From the NCBI RefSeq assembly GCF_014836905.1, contig NZ_JACSPZ010000009.1, positions 62,001-126,000 on the forward strand: a DNA stretch of 64,000 bases, in the 5' to 3' direction. Shown in pieces: positions 8,923-17,670 of this stretch (the first letter of the stretch is position 1; each line of letters starts with the position of its first letter). This DNA comes from Solibacillus faecavium (lineage in GTDB: Bacteria > Bacillota > Bacilli > Bacillales_A > Planococcaceae). The notes under the pieces were generated by a model, which was not told the origin of the DNA, searched no databases, and was given only the letters and a program-made list of their open reading frames with translations. The position numbers and the translations under genes are program-made.

Positions 8923-9348
8923 TTAAGTATTTCTAATAGAACGACGGTATTGGAACTGTTTCCATTGAAAATGAATAAAGCAACCTACACAAAACCCTAA
9001 AATCGCAACAAATGATGCTACTGCCACCATTATTGTAAAACTATAGGCAACGATTGGAAGTTGGAATACAAATCCTAGTAATCCCCCTGCTAAACAAATA
9101 CTAGCAATCGTCGAATTAAACTTTTGCTGAGCAACATCTTCAGGAATATAGGATTTTAAATCTTTCGTTAAAAATAACCTGGCTATTCGCATAATCGGAT
9201 TAAATCCAGTAAAGATACCAAGTAAATTCGCTATTAAAGGAATTGCTAAAAGCCAGTATTGTCCCGTCACCCATGTTAATATGACAGAAAGAAAAATAGT
9301 CCATTGATTTACTCGAACTAACGGTCTTGGAATAGAAATAGGTTTCAT
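8923..9348 (-). CDS. DUF4395-family membrane protein
   Basis: 141 aa with about four membrane helices. The family signature 'GFCVGCFIHFQWKQ' near the C-terminus contains a CxxxC-like cysteine pair (C-V-G-C) and 'PRPLVRVNQW' opens the protein. DUF4395 proteins often occur near thiol or rhodanese genes, but no such partner is present here. Function unknown. The gene ends just before the Fur-box promoter, so readthrough into the small RNA is possible. Confidence 0.85.
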   Translation of the reverse strand: MKPISIPRPLVRVNQWTIFLSVILTWVTGQYWLLAIPLIANLLGIFTGFNPIMRIARLFLTKDLKSYIPEDVAQQKFNSTIASICLAGGLLGFVFQLPIVAYSFTIMVAVASFVAILGFCVGCFIHFQWKQFQYRRSIRNT

Positions 9349-9458
9349 TTTAAAACCAACCTTTCTTATATGTTTAGTTTATAGTAGCGTTTTTGCACTC
9401 GTTTGTGAAGAGAAATGTTATAGTAAAAGTAAACAATTTTTAAGAAAAGGTGATTGGA

Positions 9459-10166
9459 ATGCCTGCACTTTCATACGATCAAGTTCGACAATTAAATTCA
9501 TACAGTATTTTTACAGAGGAACCAGACCGTCCATTATTTACATTAGCCAATTTACATAAAGACTTTTATTTAACTGACTTTCGTAATTTAATGATGGGTA
9601 TAACAAATGCCGCAACCGAAACTGCAGCAATTTCCCACTTCGGTCGTCGCTACGGCATGTTTGTGGCAATGCAGTTTTATATGCTGACAACTTATGATGA
9701 AGTCTGGGATGGCAAGCCTGAAAATTTAAGATTTGCGATTGTTCAGGAGTATGGGATTCATACACTTGGTATGTATATCAATCCGAACGATTTCCGCTAT
9801 GTGGAAGATGATGAACGTGAGCGTGTGGTTACCGATATTTTATATAAAGCATCGGTCATTATTGGTCAGTTACGTAAAACGACGACAATTTCGCCACTAA
9901 TTTTATGGGAGAATATTTTCGGCTATATGCTTTGGCATTACCATACATTGCTCGAAAACCCGGCACTGGCAGACCGCGCCTTTGAGGATTTGGAATTGCT
10001 AGAAGGAAAAGAGGTTTGGCGCTACTTCTCAGATAAATCATTGTTTTTAAATTACACAGGCGGAAAAAGTCCATCTGCACTAATTAATCAGCCAGTTAGA
10101 AAAAGCTGTTGCTTCTCGAAGGATATTCCAGGCTTAATGGCTTGTGGATTCTGTCCGATAAAATAA
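9459..10166 (+). CDS. FhuF-like siderophore-iron (ferric) reductase
   Basis: 235 aa. The C-terminus carries C-C-x10-C-x2-C ('CCFSKDIPGLMACGFC'), the exact cysteine spacing by which FhuF binds its [2Fe-2S] cluster. FhuF-type proteins reduce ferric iron in imported siderophores in the cytosol. The rest is less conserved ('ISHFGRRYGMFVAMQFYML', 'LILWENIFGYMLWHYHTLL'). The ATG at 9459 follows AAAAGGTG by 7 nt; the GTG at 9450 would lie inside that RBS. No Fur box was seen directly upstream, although one sits 560 bp away at the small RNA. Confidence 0.75.
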   Translation: MPALSYDQVRQLNSYSIFTEEPDRPLFTLANLHKDFYLTDFRNLMMGITNAATETAAISHFGRRYGMFVAMQFYMLTTYDEVWDGKPENLRFAIVQEYGIHTLGMYINPNDFRYVEDDERERVVTDILYKASVIIGQLRKTTTISPLILWENIFGYMLWHYHTLLENPALADRAFEDLELLEGKEVWRYFSDKSLFLNYTGGKSPSALINQPVRKSCCFSKDIPGLMACGFCPIK

Positions 10167-10176
10167 TAGATAATTT

Positions 10177-10204
10177 AAGTGTCGTTCAATAACGGCACTT
10201 TTTT
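10177..10204 (+). terminator. Terminator of the FhuF-like gene
   Basis: AAGTGTCGTT / AACGGCACTT stem, 4-nt loop, then six T. Confidence 0.9.
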
Positions 10205-10234
10205 AATTTAAGGGTGTCGGAGCGTAGATGTTTT

Positions 10235-10406
10235 CTAATAAGTGAATTGCTTTTTCTAATAAAATCTGAAAAGTTCTAATAAATTTTTGAGTTGCTAATA
10301 AACTTTGCCTATGCGCTAATAAAGTGGTCAAAAGTTCAAATAAATACAAAGTACTTTCTAATAAACATTCCAAGTTATCTAATATCCGCTTCAACTTTTC
10401 TAATAT
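10235..10406. repeat. Phased CTAATA(A) array, nine units, about 21-bp period
   Basis: CTAATA-type words begin at 10235, 10256, 10276, 10295, 10316, 10337 (CAAATA), 10358, 10379 and 10400. The steps are 21, 20, 19, 21, 21, 21, 21 and 21 nt. The sequence between them is not conserved. It fills the gap between two convergent genes. A 63-codon open frame on the minus strand is only the translation of this period (7 codons). A second array of the same word and period is at 36393-36562. Confidence 0.85.
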
Positions 10407-10431
10407 CCACTACCCCCCGCTTCTTCCAAAC

Positions 10432-10460
10432 AAAAAACGATGCTACATTTCATAGCATCG
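10432..10460 (-). terminator. Terminator of the M20 amidohydrolase gene
   Basis: CGATGCTA / TAGCATCG stem followed on the minus strand by six T. Confidence 0.85.
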
Positions 10461-10470
10461 CTTCAACTCA

Positions 10471-11583
10471 TTATTCATTTGCGCAATTTTTTAATGTCGT
10501 GGCTATTACTTTCACTCCATCAATTAATGCCTTTTCATCAAACGACATTTTCGGGTGATGAAGACCCGGTCCTAGATTTGCACCGACCCCTATCATCGTT
10601 GCCTTCAATTGGGGATTTTTTATCGTATAAAAATGGAAATCATCGCTGCCCGGTGTTACGACTGCTTCTGCTAAACTTTGTTGTCCCAATGCTTCAATAA
10701 TTGAGCGCTCCGCTAAAGCAGCCGCTTCTTTAGATACTTCTGCACCCGGTGTGACATCTAACCAGTCAGAAGCAACATCAATATCGAACATCTCTGCTAT
10801 TTGCTTTAAACCTTTTTCCACGTAGTTTTGCACTTTTGTCAGGACTTCATTCTTTTGAGCACGTACATCAATCGAAAAGCTTGCATTGCCCGGAATAATA
10901 TTCACACTTCCGCCATCCGCTACAATCTTCGTTAACTTAGCGGAATACACTTCAAATGGGTCAATATGAATATTTTTCAACATGTGCTGAATCGCTACAA
11001 TTACATCTATCGCATTTTTCCCTTGATGTGGACGAGCACCATGTGCATCAATTCCAGTAATTGTTCCTGATAAAAATGCAGCAGCCCCATGATAAATGGC
11101 CGGAGCAACTTTCCCTAAAGGGAGCTCTTCCATTGGACGTAAATGCACGCCAAATAAATGTGTTACATCTTCTATAACACCGCGTTCAATCATTGCTAAC
11201 GCTCCACCACCTGTTTCTTCAGCCGGTTGAAAAATAAATCGTATTTTCTTCTTTAACGATTCATTTTTTAATGCATAGAGCGCCCCCAAAACGATTGAGA
11301 TATTTGCATCATGTCCACAAGAATGGTTCGCCTGCATCACGCCGTCTACTTCTTGCCAAAGTGCATCAATATCTGCACGAACCGCGACTGTCTCGTCACC
11401 TTGCCCAATTTCTGCGACAAGCCCTGTCACATCGTCAAACCTTTTATAGTTTACGCCCATCTCATCTAATATTTCAGCTATTTTAGCTGTCGTATTAACT
11501 TCCTTCCAGCTTATTTCAGGATTTGCATGGAAATACTGAAACCAATCAAAAATCATTTGCTCCGTTGAATCTACTGCTAACAT
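10471..11583 (-). CDS. M20-family amidohydrolase
   Basis: 370 aa. Dizinc/dimanganese amidohydrolase of the aminoacylase/HipO group: 'FHANPEISWKE' at the N-terminus, 'AVRADIDALWQEVDG', 'NHSCGHDANISIVLGA' (metal Cys/His), 'QPAEETGGGALAMIERG' (catalytic Glu) and 'HGARPHQGKNAID' in the dimerisation domain. It removes acyl groups from amino acids or related amides in the cytosol; the substrate is unknown. The ATG at 11583 lies 6 nt after GAGGTG; the GTG at 11592 is part of that RBS. Confidence 0.9.
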   Translation of the reverse strand: MLAVDSTEQMIFDWFQYFHANPEISWKEVNTTAKIAEILDEMGVNYKRFDDVTGLVAEIGQGDETVAVRADIDALWQEVDGVMQANHSCGHDANISIVLGALYALKNESLKKKIRFIFQPAEETGGGALAMIERGVIEDVTHLFGVHLRPMEELPLGKVAPAIYHGAAAFLSGTITGIDAHGARPHQGKNAIDVIVAIQHMLKNIHIDPFEVYSAKLTKIVADGGSVNIIPGNASFSIDVRAQKNEVLTKVQNYVEKGLKQIAEMFDIDVASDWLDVTPGAEVSKEAAALAERSIIEALGQQSLAEAVVTPGSDDFHFYTIKNPQLKATMIGVGANLGPGLHHPKMSFDEKALIDGVKVIATTLKNCANE

Positions 11584-11710
11584 GAAACGCACCTCGAATA
11601 TTATTTAGTATCCCTATTATACAGTACAATATTTATAATCTACATTATTACTGCCCAATAAAATGAAACTTCAACTGCCAAAGTCTCAATGCTCGCGTAA
11701 AATTAAAAAG

Positions 11711-11743
11711 GTATCTATCCTAATTGCTTAATTGGATAGACAC
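11711..11743 (-). terminator. Terminator of the 45-aa protein gene
   Basis: On the minus strand GTCTATCCAATT / AATTAGGATAGAT form a stem, followed by a CCTTTTTAATTTT tail. Confidence 0.75.
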
Positions 11744-11782
11744 CGGTAAGTTCTGAAAAAATTATGCATATCAAAAATTATA

Positions 11783-11920
11783 TTATAGGCTTGAGAAAAA
11801 TCCATTTGGGTATTGAGTACGCTCTTCATTTTCCAACACCTCTTGCTGCTCCGTTGATTCGAAGTCCATCTCTTCATCGAACAAGTATGTCTCAAGCATT
11901 GATTTTAAAATTGTTGTCAT
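11783..11920 (-). CDS. Small acidic protein, 45 aa, unrecognised
   Basis: The frame begins MTTILKSMLETYLF, has a glutamate-rich middle (FDEEMDFESTEQQEVLENEE) and ends QYPNGFFSSL. The ATG follows GAGGTGG by 6 nt; a second ATG 6 nt upstream (11926) overlaps the RBS. A promoter (11967-11995) and a terminator (11711-11743) frame it exactly, so it looks like a real single-gene unit although it is very short. No signal peptide or membrane helix. A secreted-peptide precursor is possible because the C-terminus is short and aromatic, but nothing proves it. Confidence 0.65.
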   Translation of the reverse strand: MTTILKSMLETYLFDEEMDFESTEQQEVLENEERTQYPNGFFSSL

Positions 11921-11966
11921 CCACATCCACCTCTTTTTAATTATTAGAATTTTTAGTTAATTTAAA

Positions 11967-11995
11967 TAATATAATGGATTTTTTATAAAATCAAC
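11967..11995 (-). promoter_or_regulatory. Sigma-A-type promoter of the 45-aa gene
   Basis: Minus-strand TTGATT, 17 nt, TATTAT, ending about 45 nt before the start codon. Confidence 0.55.
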
Positions 11996-12054
11996 TATTA
12001 TTAGCTGTATATGCATAAATAGTATTAAATCCATCTTATTTTGAGATAAATTAA

Positions 12055-12087
12055 AAGAGCGCCTGAATTTAATATTCAAACGCTCTT
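12055..12087 (-). terminator. Terminator of the TRAP operon
   Basis: AAGAGCG...CGCTCTT outer stem with an inner GAAT/ATTC stem; TTTTAATTT follows on the minus strand. Confidence 0.8.
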
Positions 12088-12094
12088 CCGTATT

Positions 12095-14110
12095 TTAAGA
12101 AACCGCTATTTTTGATGTTGTTTTTTTATTCCTTGTCATCCATTGAATAATAAACATAATTACAAAGACAGCTAAACCTAATGTATCTGTCATTGACTCT
12201 GGGTAAATCATTGCTAGACCCGCAGCTAATAAAACAATACGTTCAATCCAATTTACCGAACGATACCAATAACCGATAACCCCAACACCTATTGCGATCA
12301 TACCCATTAATGCCGTAAATACTACCCAACCAATTTGCCAGATTGTTACATCAATCATTAGCAATGCCGGTGAGAAGATGATCATATATGGAATAATGAA
12401 GGCAGCAATTGCCAGTTTAGCCGAGTTTACACCTGTACGAATCGGATCTCCACCTGATATACCCGATGCTGCAAAGGCGGCGAGCGCGACTGGTGGTGTT
12501 ATATCTGCAATAATACCGAAATAAAATACAAAGAAGTGTGCTGATAATACAACAATAATTGGTGCTGCACTTGCTGGTACATCTGGCGCCAATAACGCAA
12601 TAATTGCCGGAGCAGCGATTGTTGATGTAATTACATAGTTTGCTGTCGTAGGTGCACCCATACCTAAAATTAATGATGCAATCATTACGAAGAACAATGT
12701 AATAATAATACTACCACCTGCCAGTTTAACTAAACTGTTTGCAAGAGATAGTCCTAAACCAGTTTTTACAACAACCCCTACAATAATTCCGGCACATGCC
12801 GTTGCTGCTGCTACTGCTAATGCTGAACGTGCACCATCAACCAGCCCGTCAATGATTTCCTTAAAGCCGAACTTCACATCAGGATTAATAAAACCTACAA
12901 TGATACATGCTAAGATCCCATAAAGGGCAGCGTGAATTACCGGTATGCCTGACATCATCAGTACAATAATTAACACGATTGGAACTAATAAATAAATTTT
13001 CTTTAATACATGCGAGCGGTCCGGCATTTCATCATCCGTCAGACCACGTAAACCTAATCGCTTCGCTTCAAAGTGCGTCATAATCCAGATCCCTGCAAAA
13101 TATAGTAATGCCGGAATTGCAGCTGCTTTGGCGATATCCCAATACGTTATTCCACGTCCAATAAACTCAACCATTAAGAACGCGGCTGCTCCCATAATCG
13201 GAGGCATCAATTGACCACCAGTGGATGCTGAAGCCTCTACAGCACCTGCGAAGTTTTTATTATAACCAAGACGTTTCATCATAGGGATTGTATAAGAACC
13301 TGAAGTTACTACGTTGGCTACAGAGCTCCCTGAAATTGTTCCTTGTAATGCAGATGAAAAAATCGCTACTTTAGCTGGACCACCTACTAATTTACCTGCG
13401 AGTGAAATAGCTAAATCATTAAAATATTCCCCTACACCTGTTTTAACAAGAAATGCACCGAATAACAGGAAAGCAAAAATGAATGTAGAAGATACTGCTA
13501 GCGGTGTACCTAAAATACCATCTGTCGAGAAGTACATTAAGTTAACAATGCTATCTAAGCTTTGTCCGCGATGTGCCATAAAGTCCGGCATGTACTGACC
13601 ATAAAATGCATAAAGTAAAAACAGCCCGGCGATAATGGCGATTGGTAATCCTACCGCTCGACGTGCCCCTTCCAACACAATAATAATTGCTAAAAGCCCC
13701 ACAACGAAATCTAATGTTTCCAACTTCCCTAAACTTTGAACAAGTCGGTCATAATTCAACACCCAGTAACTTCCAACAAAAATAGCTATAGCTGCTAAAA
13801 TATAATCATAAAATGGAATGGAGCGTTTTGATAGCTTACGACTTGCCGGGAATAGTAAAAATACAAAAGTTAAAGCAAATCCTATGTGCACTGTACGCTG
13901 AATTTGAGCTGGAAACTGTCCGAATATGGCTGTGTACAATTGGAACAGTGTAAATGCCAGTAAACCAAAATAGATGAAATGCTTCATAATATTTTGCGGG
14001 TTACGCTGATTCGATTCTATATCGTATTTCTCCAGTAACTCCTGCTGCTGTTTTAGCGTAAGCGCTTCGTTTAATTCCTCTGAAGTTCCTGCCATTTTTT
14101 TATCAGTCAT
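12095..14110 (-). CDS. TRAP transporter fused permease, TAXI type
   Basis: 671 aa with about 16-18 membrane helices. The small (4-helix) and large (DctM, 12-helix) permease subunits are fused, as is usual for TRAP systems that use a TAXI binding protein. Conserved pieces include 'GTISGSSVANVVTSGSYTIP' and 'GMGAPTTANYVITSTIAAPA'. It drives ion-coupled uptake of an organic acid. Operon order on the minus strand: binding protein, DUF1850 protein, permease; the permease start overlaps the DUF1850 stop by 8 nt. Confidence 0.95.
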   Translation of the reverse strand: MTDKKMAGTSEELNEALTLKQQQELLEKYDIESNQRNPQNIMKHFIYFGLLAFTLFQLYTAIFGQFPAQIQRTVHIGFALTFVFLLFPASRKLSKRSIPFYDYILAAIAIFVGSYWVLNYDRLVQSLGKLETLDFVVGLLAIIIVLEGARRAVGLPIAIIAGLFLLYAFYGQYMPDFMAHRGQSLDSIVNLMYFSTDGILGTPLAVSSTFIFAFLLFGAFLVKTGVGEYFNDLAISLAGKLVGGPAKVAIFSSALQGTISGSSVANVVTSGSYTIPMMKRLGYNKNFAGAVEASASTGGQLMPPIMGAAAFLMVEFIGRGITYWDIAKAAAIPALLYFAGIWIMTHFEAKRLGLRGLTDDEMPDRSHVLKKIYLLVPIVLIIVLMMSGIPVIHAALYGILACIIVGFINPDVKFGFKEIIDGLVDGARSALAVAAATACAGIIVGVVVKTGLGLSLANSLVKLAGGSIIITLFFVMIASLILGMGAPTTANYVITSTIAAPAIIALLAPDVPASAAPIIVVLSAHFFVFYFGIIADITPPVALAAFAASGISGGDPIRTGVNSAKLAIAAFIIPYMIIFSPALLMIDVTIWQIGWVVFTALMGMIAIGVGVIGYWYRSVNWIERIVLLAAGLAMIYPESMTDTLGLAVFVIMFIIQWMTRNKKTTSKIAVS

Positions 14111-14609
14111 TTAATTCGACTCCTTTCATTTTGTCATATAAAGACAAGTTTTTCACTTTTATCAAATAGGATTTCCCACGTACTAATTGCTCCTTTAAAG
14201 GTATAATTCTACCTTTATGCTGGAGATCCAATTTATAGTCGACATCCCCAATATGTAGCGTAAATTCTTTTAATTTTGCGTCCATATATTTAAGGGTATA
14301 GACGCCATTTTCATAGTGAAGCGTTTGCCCTTCCTCCGCATAACTTGGCATACCGATAGCCACATCCGAATATTCCATTGAGAGTAATTGAAGATTGTTG
14401 GTAGGAAGCACTTCATAACTTTCTATCACATCAGTTAAATGAATGGAATGCGTAAAGACGAGTTGAAATGTATCTTCGTTTTTTAACGGCAAAAAAAACT
14501 GCTCCGGTTGTTCAGTTTTAGTCTCCGTAAAAGTGATACTGCGCTCAAAAGGAATAAAAAAAAGCGCACTAACGGATAAAGCAAGGATTATTAATAACCA
14601 CTTTTTCAT
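14103..14609 (-). CDS. DUF1850 protein of the TRAP-TAXI operon
   Basis: 168 aa. One N-terminal hydrophobic helix (about 4-20) places the rest outside. 'FQLVFTHSIHLTDVIESYEV' and 'GMPSYAEEGQTLHYENGVYTLKYMD' fit the DUF1850 family, which is nearly always encoded beside TAXI-type TRAP genes; its role is unproven. It lies between the binding protein gene and the permease gene and overlaps the latter, which suggests translational coupling. Confidence 0.88.
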   Translation of the reverse strand: MKKWLLIILALSVSALFFIPFERSITFTETKTEQPEQFFLPLKNEDTFQLVFTHSIHLTDVIESYEVLPTNNLQLLSMEYSDVAIGMPSYAEEGQTLHYENGVYTLKYMDAKLKEFTLHIGDVDYKLDLQHKGRIIPLKEQLVRGKSYLIKVKNLSLYDKMKGVELND

Positions 14610-14663
14610 CTAGATCCCCCGCTTAAAAAGACACCCTTGCACTAATAAGGTATAGATATAAAA

Positions 14664-14695
14664 GACCTCTGAAGCATTTTTTTGCAACAGAGGCC
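14664..14695 (-). terminator. Intra-operon hairpin after the TAXI gene
   Basis: CCTCTG / CAGAGG stem with an inner GC/GC pair, followed on the minus strand by TCTTTTATA. It probably stops most transcripts, so that binding protein is made in excess over permease. Confidence 0.65.
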
Positions 14696-14709
14696 CTTGT
14701 TTCTTGTTA

Positions 14710-15723
14710 CTACTTAACTTCATCAAAGTATCGTTGTGCACCTGGGTGAACTTCAATACCGATTCCGTCTAAGCCTGTTTCAGCTTTAATGAATTCGCCT
14801 TTAGCATGACCAATTTTATCCGTGTTGTCATAAATAGCTTTCGTCATGGCATATACTAAATCTTCTGGCAGGTCTTTTTGAACCGCTAACATCGCACCTA
14901 CTGATACAGCTGGGACATCAGATTCCAAACCATATGTGCCTGAAGGGATCTTATCCACTGCGTAGTATGGGTATTTCGCGATTAATTCTTCTGCTTTATC
15001 TGCTTCAACCGGTATAATAGTTACACCATTTGTTGCATTTAACGCTTCTACAGCACCAGTTGGGTAACCAGCTGTAATGAATGCTGCATCAATTTGACCT
15101 GATTGAATACCATCAGTTGATTCACCGAAGTCTAAATTTTGCGCTTGAATATCGTCTTTAATTGATAAACCGTGGATTTCTAATAATTGCTCAGCGTTTG
15201 CATAAGTACCTGAACCTGGTGCACCTACAGAAACTTTTTTACCTTTTAAGTCTGCAAACGTTTTAATACCTGAATCAGCTAATGTTACTAATTGAACTGT
15301 CTCTGGATATAAAGCACCTAATGCTACTACAGAGTCAATTTTTTGCCCTTCAAACATTAAAGTACCTTGTGTTGCATAGTATGCGATATCTGTCTGAACG
15401 AAGGCAATTTCTCCCTTGCCATCAGCTAACGCCGTCATATTTGCAGCAGAAGCCTGTGATACTTCCGCAGTTGTTTTTACCCCAGTATCAGTTGTGATTA
15501 AGTCCGCAAACGTACCACCTAATGGATAGTAAGTCCCTTGCGTACCACCTGTTAAAATACTTAAAAATTTAACATCACCATAATCCGCTTCCGTTGCTGT
15601 ATCACCTGAGTTAGACCCAGTATCAGTTGTAGATGTGTCTTCATCATCACTGCCACAAGCAGCTAGCACTAACATAAATACACTTAGTACTAATACGAAT
15701 AGCATATTTTTAGATTTGAACAT
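14710..15723 (-). CDS. TAXI-family solute-binding lipoprotein of the TRAP transporter
   Basis: 337 aa. Lipoprotein signal 'LVLAACGSDDED' (Cys about 23), then a Ser/Thr/Asp linker. The TAXI hallmark 'SILTGGTQGTYYPLGGTFADLI' lies near residue 55-75, with 'GKKVSVGAPGSGTYANAEQLL' near 165. It is anchored outside the membrane and delivers substrate to the fused permease. A strong hairpin follows the gene, consistent with higher expression than its partners. Confidence 0.95.
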   Translation of the reverse strand: MFKSKNMLFVLVLSVFMLVLAACGSDDEDTSTTDTGSNSGDTATEADYGDVKFLSILTGGTQGTYYPLGGTFADLITTDTGVKTTAEVSQASAANMTALADGKGEIAFVQTDIAYYATQGTLMFEGQKIDSVVALGALYPETVQLVTLADSGIKTFADLKGKKVSVGAPGSGTYANAEQLLEIHGLSIKDDIQAQNLDFGESTDGIQSGQIDAAFITAGYPTGAVEALNATNGVTIIPVEADKAEELIAKYPYYAVDKIPSGTYGLESDVPAVSVGAMLAVQKDLPEDLVYAMTKAIYDNTDKIGHAKGEFIKAETGLDGIGIEVHPGAQRYFDEVK

Positions 15724-15926
15724 AAAATTTCCCCCTTTACACCTAATATGGATACATTTTACATAGAATAATATTCAAAAGTCAATTAATATTTCAAAAG
15801 TCTCATTTTTCAAATAATTATATTATTCTAATAAAACCGTCAAAATGCTGTGAAATGTAGTTTTTCACTAAAGAGATATTTATGAATAAGTTATTTGATA
15901 TTTATATTTGATAAATTTTATTCCAT

Positions 15927-15962
15927 AAAAAAATATCATGTACGGAATGCACATGATATTTC
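15927..15962 (-). terminator. Terminator of sodC
   Basis: AAATATCATGT / ACATGATATTT perfect 11-bp stem, 9-nt loop, T run on the minus strand. Confidence 0.9.
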
Positions 15963-15983
15963 TTTATATAGAATTTTAGTTTT

Positions 15984-16523
15984 TTATTCAACTACACCAC
16001 AAACTATACGTGCTCCCGAATTACCGGATGGATCTGTTTTATAGTCATCTGCTTTTTCATGAATAACGACAGACGTGCCATCTTCATCAAATAAAGAATT
16101 TTTCTCGCCTTTTTTTAGTGTGAAATCAGCCGTTATAAAGTTTAAATGTACTTCACCAGATTCATCCGCAGTTATATTCGGTAAGTCACCAACATGTGGC
16201 CCTGAAGGATTCTCCACCCCATGCTTTTTATCGGTTGGATTAAAGTGTGCTCCCGCTGATTCAAATTTAGGAGGTTCACATTTACCAAACTCATGTAAAT
16301 GGATTCCGTGGTCACCTGGAGGTAAACTATTTAAAATAGCTGTTAGTTCCACTCCTTTAGTTGTCTCCGTAAAAACAATTTCACCAACCAGCTTTTCATT
16401 CGTATCATACATAATTGCCTTTGCCGACAATGCTTCAGGTGCACTTACAGGAATCTTTTCTTTTTGAAAGAAGTTACATCCTCCTAACATGAATACACTT
16501 AAAAATAAGATTATAATTCGCAC
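15984..16523 (-). CDS. sodC: Cu/Zn superoxide dismutase lipoprotein
   Basis: 179 aa. Lipobox 'VFMLGGCNFF' (Cys about 16) anchors it outside the membrane. The copper ligands 'HGIHLHEFGKC', the bridging/zinc region 'GAHFNPTDKKHGVENPSGPHVGD', the zinc aspartate 'LFDEDG', the fourth copper histidine 'VVIHEKADDY' and the guiding arginine with its cysteine 'GARIVCGVV' are all present. Unlike some YojM-type Bacillus proteins that lack copper ligands, this one appears complete, so superoxide dismutation is expected. Monocistronic. Confidence 0.93.
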   Translation of the reverse strand: MRIIILFLSVFMLGGCNFFQKEKIPVSAPEALSAKAIMYDTNEKLVGEIVFTETTKGVELTAILNSLPPGDHGIHLHEFGKCEPPKFESAGAHFNPTDKKHGVENPSGPHVGDLPNITADESGEVHLNFITADFTLKKGEKNSLFDEDGTSVVIHEKADDYKTDPSGNSGARIVCGVVE

Positions 16524-16576
16524 AATATCTCCTCCTTGAAGCTAGTATTTCAATTAAGGAGGGCAAATATACAAAA

Positions 16577-16598
16577 AGCCACCCAAAAGTGAGTGGCT
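16577..16598 (-). terminator. Terminator of the LysM-3D gene
   Basis: AGCCAC / GTGGCT stem with T5 on the minus strand. Confidence 0.75.
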
Positions 16599-16607
16599 CA
16601 TTTAGTA

Positions 16608-17366
16608 TTAATCTAAAACTTTTATCGTTACTGTACGACGTCCCCATTCATAGGCACTGTTTAGATTTGGGATGAATACATCGATTTTATTGCCTTTAAT
16701 TGCGCCACCTGTATCAGCAGCAATGGCTTCACCATAACCTTCCACCCAAACTTTTGTACCTAATGGAATAATGCGGGGGTCCACCGCAATTACTTTTAAA
16801 TGAGGATTGGCACGTAAGTTTGTACCATTTGCGGTTGTGCCGGAACAGCCCTCACAATATGCAGTATATGCTGTTGCTTCAACAGTCATTGTTTTTCCTT
16901 CACTAGGTGCTTCACCTGAATATGTCGGCGTCTCTATTTCTGGCGGTGTCCAACTGGATTCTCCTGATGCACTTTTAACTTCACTAGCCGCCACTTCCTC
17001 TTCCAAAGGTCCGGAAACAGCGAGTGTATCACCCGCATAAATCATATTTGAATTGAGACCATTCCATTCCTGTAATTGGTCCACCGTAACATCATGTTCT
17101 AATGCAATTCTATATAATGTATCCCCTTGTTCAATTGTATATAGGGGATCTTCTATTGTAACATCCATTGTATGACCAACATATATTACATCATTCGGGT
17201 AATTATTAATTTCTTTTAAAGCTGCGACGGACGTCTCGAATTGTTGACTAATACTATAAAGCGTATCATCCGATTCAATTGTGTAGGCAGCTGCTTCATT
17301 TGTAAAAACTCCACTTGAAGCAATTACTCCAGCCAATAAAAATACTAATAGTTTTTTATGTCTCAA
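16608..17366 (-). CDS. Secreted LysM-3D domain cell-wall protein (YocH-like)
   Basis: 252 aa. Signal peptide about 1-27 (ends 'NEAAA'). Two LysM repeats at about 28-72 ('YTIESDDTLYSISQQF') and 75-118 ('YTIEQGDTLYRIALEH') bind peptidoglycan. A Ser/Thr/Pro linker leads to a 3D domain at about 160-252 with the three aspartates in 'VIAVDP', 'AADTGG' and 'KIDVF'. It is probably a muralytic enzyme related to MltA/Rpf folds. Start is TTG, 9 nt after GGAGGG. In B. subtilis yocH is controlled by WalR; I did not find a convincing pair of TGTAA boxes here. Confidence 0.92.
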   Translation of the reverse strand: MRHKKLLVFLLAGVIASSGVFTNEAAAYTIESDDTLYSISQQFETSVAALKEINNYPNDVIYVGHTMDVTIEDPLYTIEQGDTLYRIALEHDVTVDQLQEWNGLNSNMIYAGDTLAVSGPLEEEVAASEVKSASGESSWTPPEIETPTYSGEAPSEGKTMTVEATAYTAYCEGCSGTTANGTNLRANPHLKVIAVDPRIIPLGTKVWVEGYGEAIAADTGGAIKGNKIDVFIPNLNSAYEWGRRTVTIKVLD

Positions 17367-17622
17367 ATCTTCTTTCCCTCCAAATTCTTAGCAACTAAAT
17401 TTACTCATTTTCACCCTGCTCCAAATTTACCGCAAATACATTGCAATTTTATGTCGCTTCCATGAACCCTCCATTACAAGCATATTTCAGAGCTTTTGGA
17501 TAATTATTACTAATATTGAAGGGAATTATACATAGAGTTATCATTTTTTTGCGGAGTAACAACAAAGTTAGATATAGAAGTTGCCATTTTGTTTGCAGGC
17601 ATGTTACAAATACTACATTCAA
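17367..17622. other. Gene-free stretch
   Basis: Upstream region shared by two divergent genes. An 83-codon minus-strand frame covers part of it but has no ribosome binding site and a codon use unlike its neighbours. No repeat or strong hairpin seen. Confidence 0.5.
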
Positions 17623-17649
17623 CTCAACATTTTCCAATTTCGTCGATAA
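17623..17649 (+). promoter_or_regulatory. Sigma-D-like (motility) promoter
   Basis: GTCGATAA at 17642-17649 with CTCA/TCAA 14-15 nt upstream fits TAAA-N15-GCCGATAA imperfectly. It sits just before a gene of the YjfB motility family, which supports it. Confidence 0.5.
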
Positions 17650-17670
17650 TAAAGAAAAGGAGGGATTACT

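Noticed and set aside
10203..10394. Minus-strand frame of 63 codons with leucines every seven residues
   Set aside because: The heptad is a by-product of the 21-bp CTAATA array (seven codons per unit); there is no ribosome binding site and spacers are not kept as codons.
10235..10406. CRISPR array
   Set aside because: Repeats are only 6-7 bp and spacers 13-15 bp; no cas gene is present.
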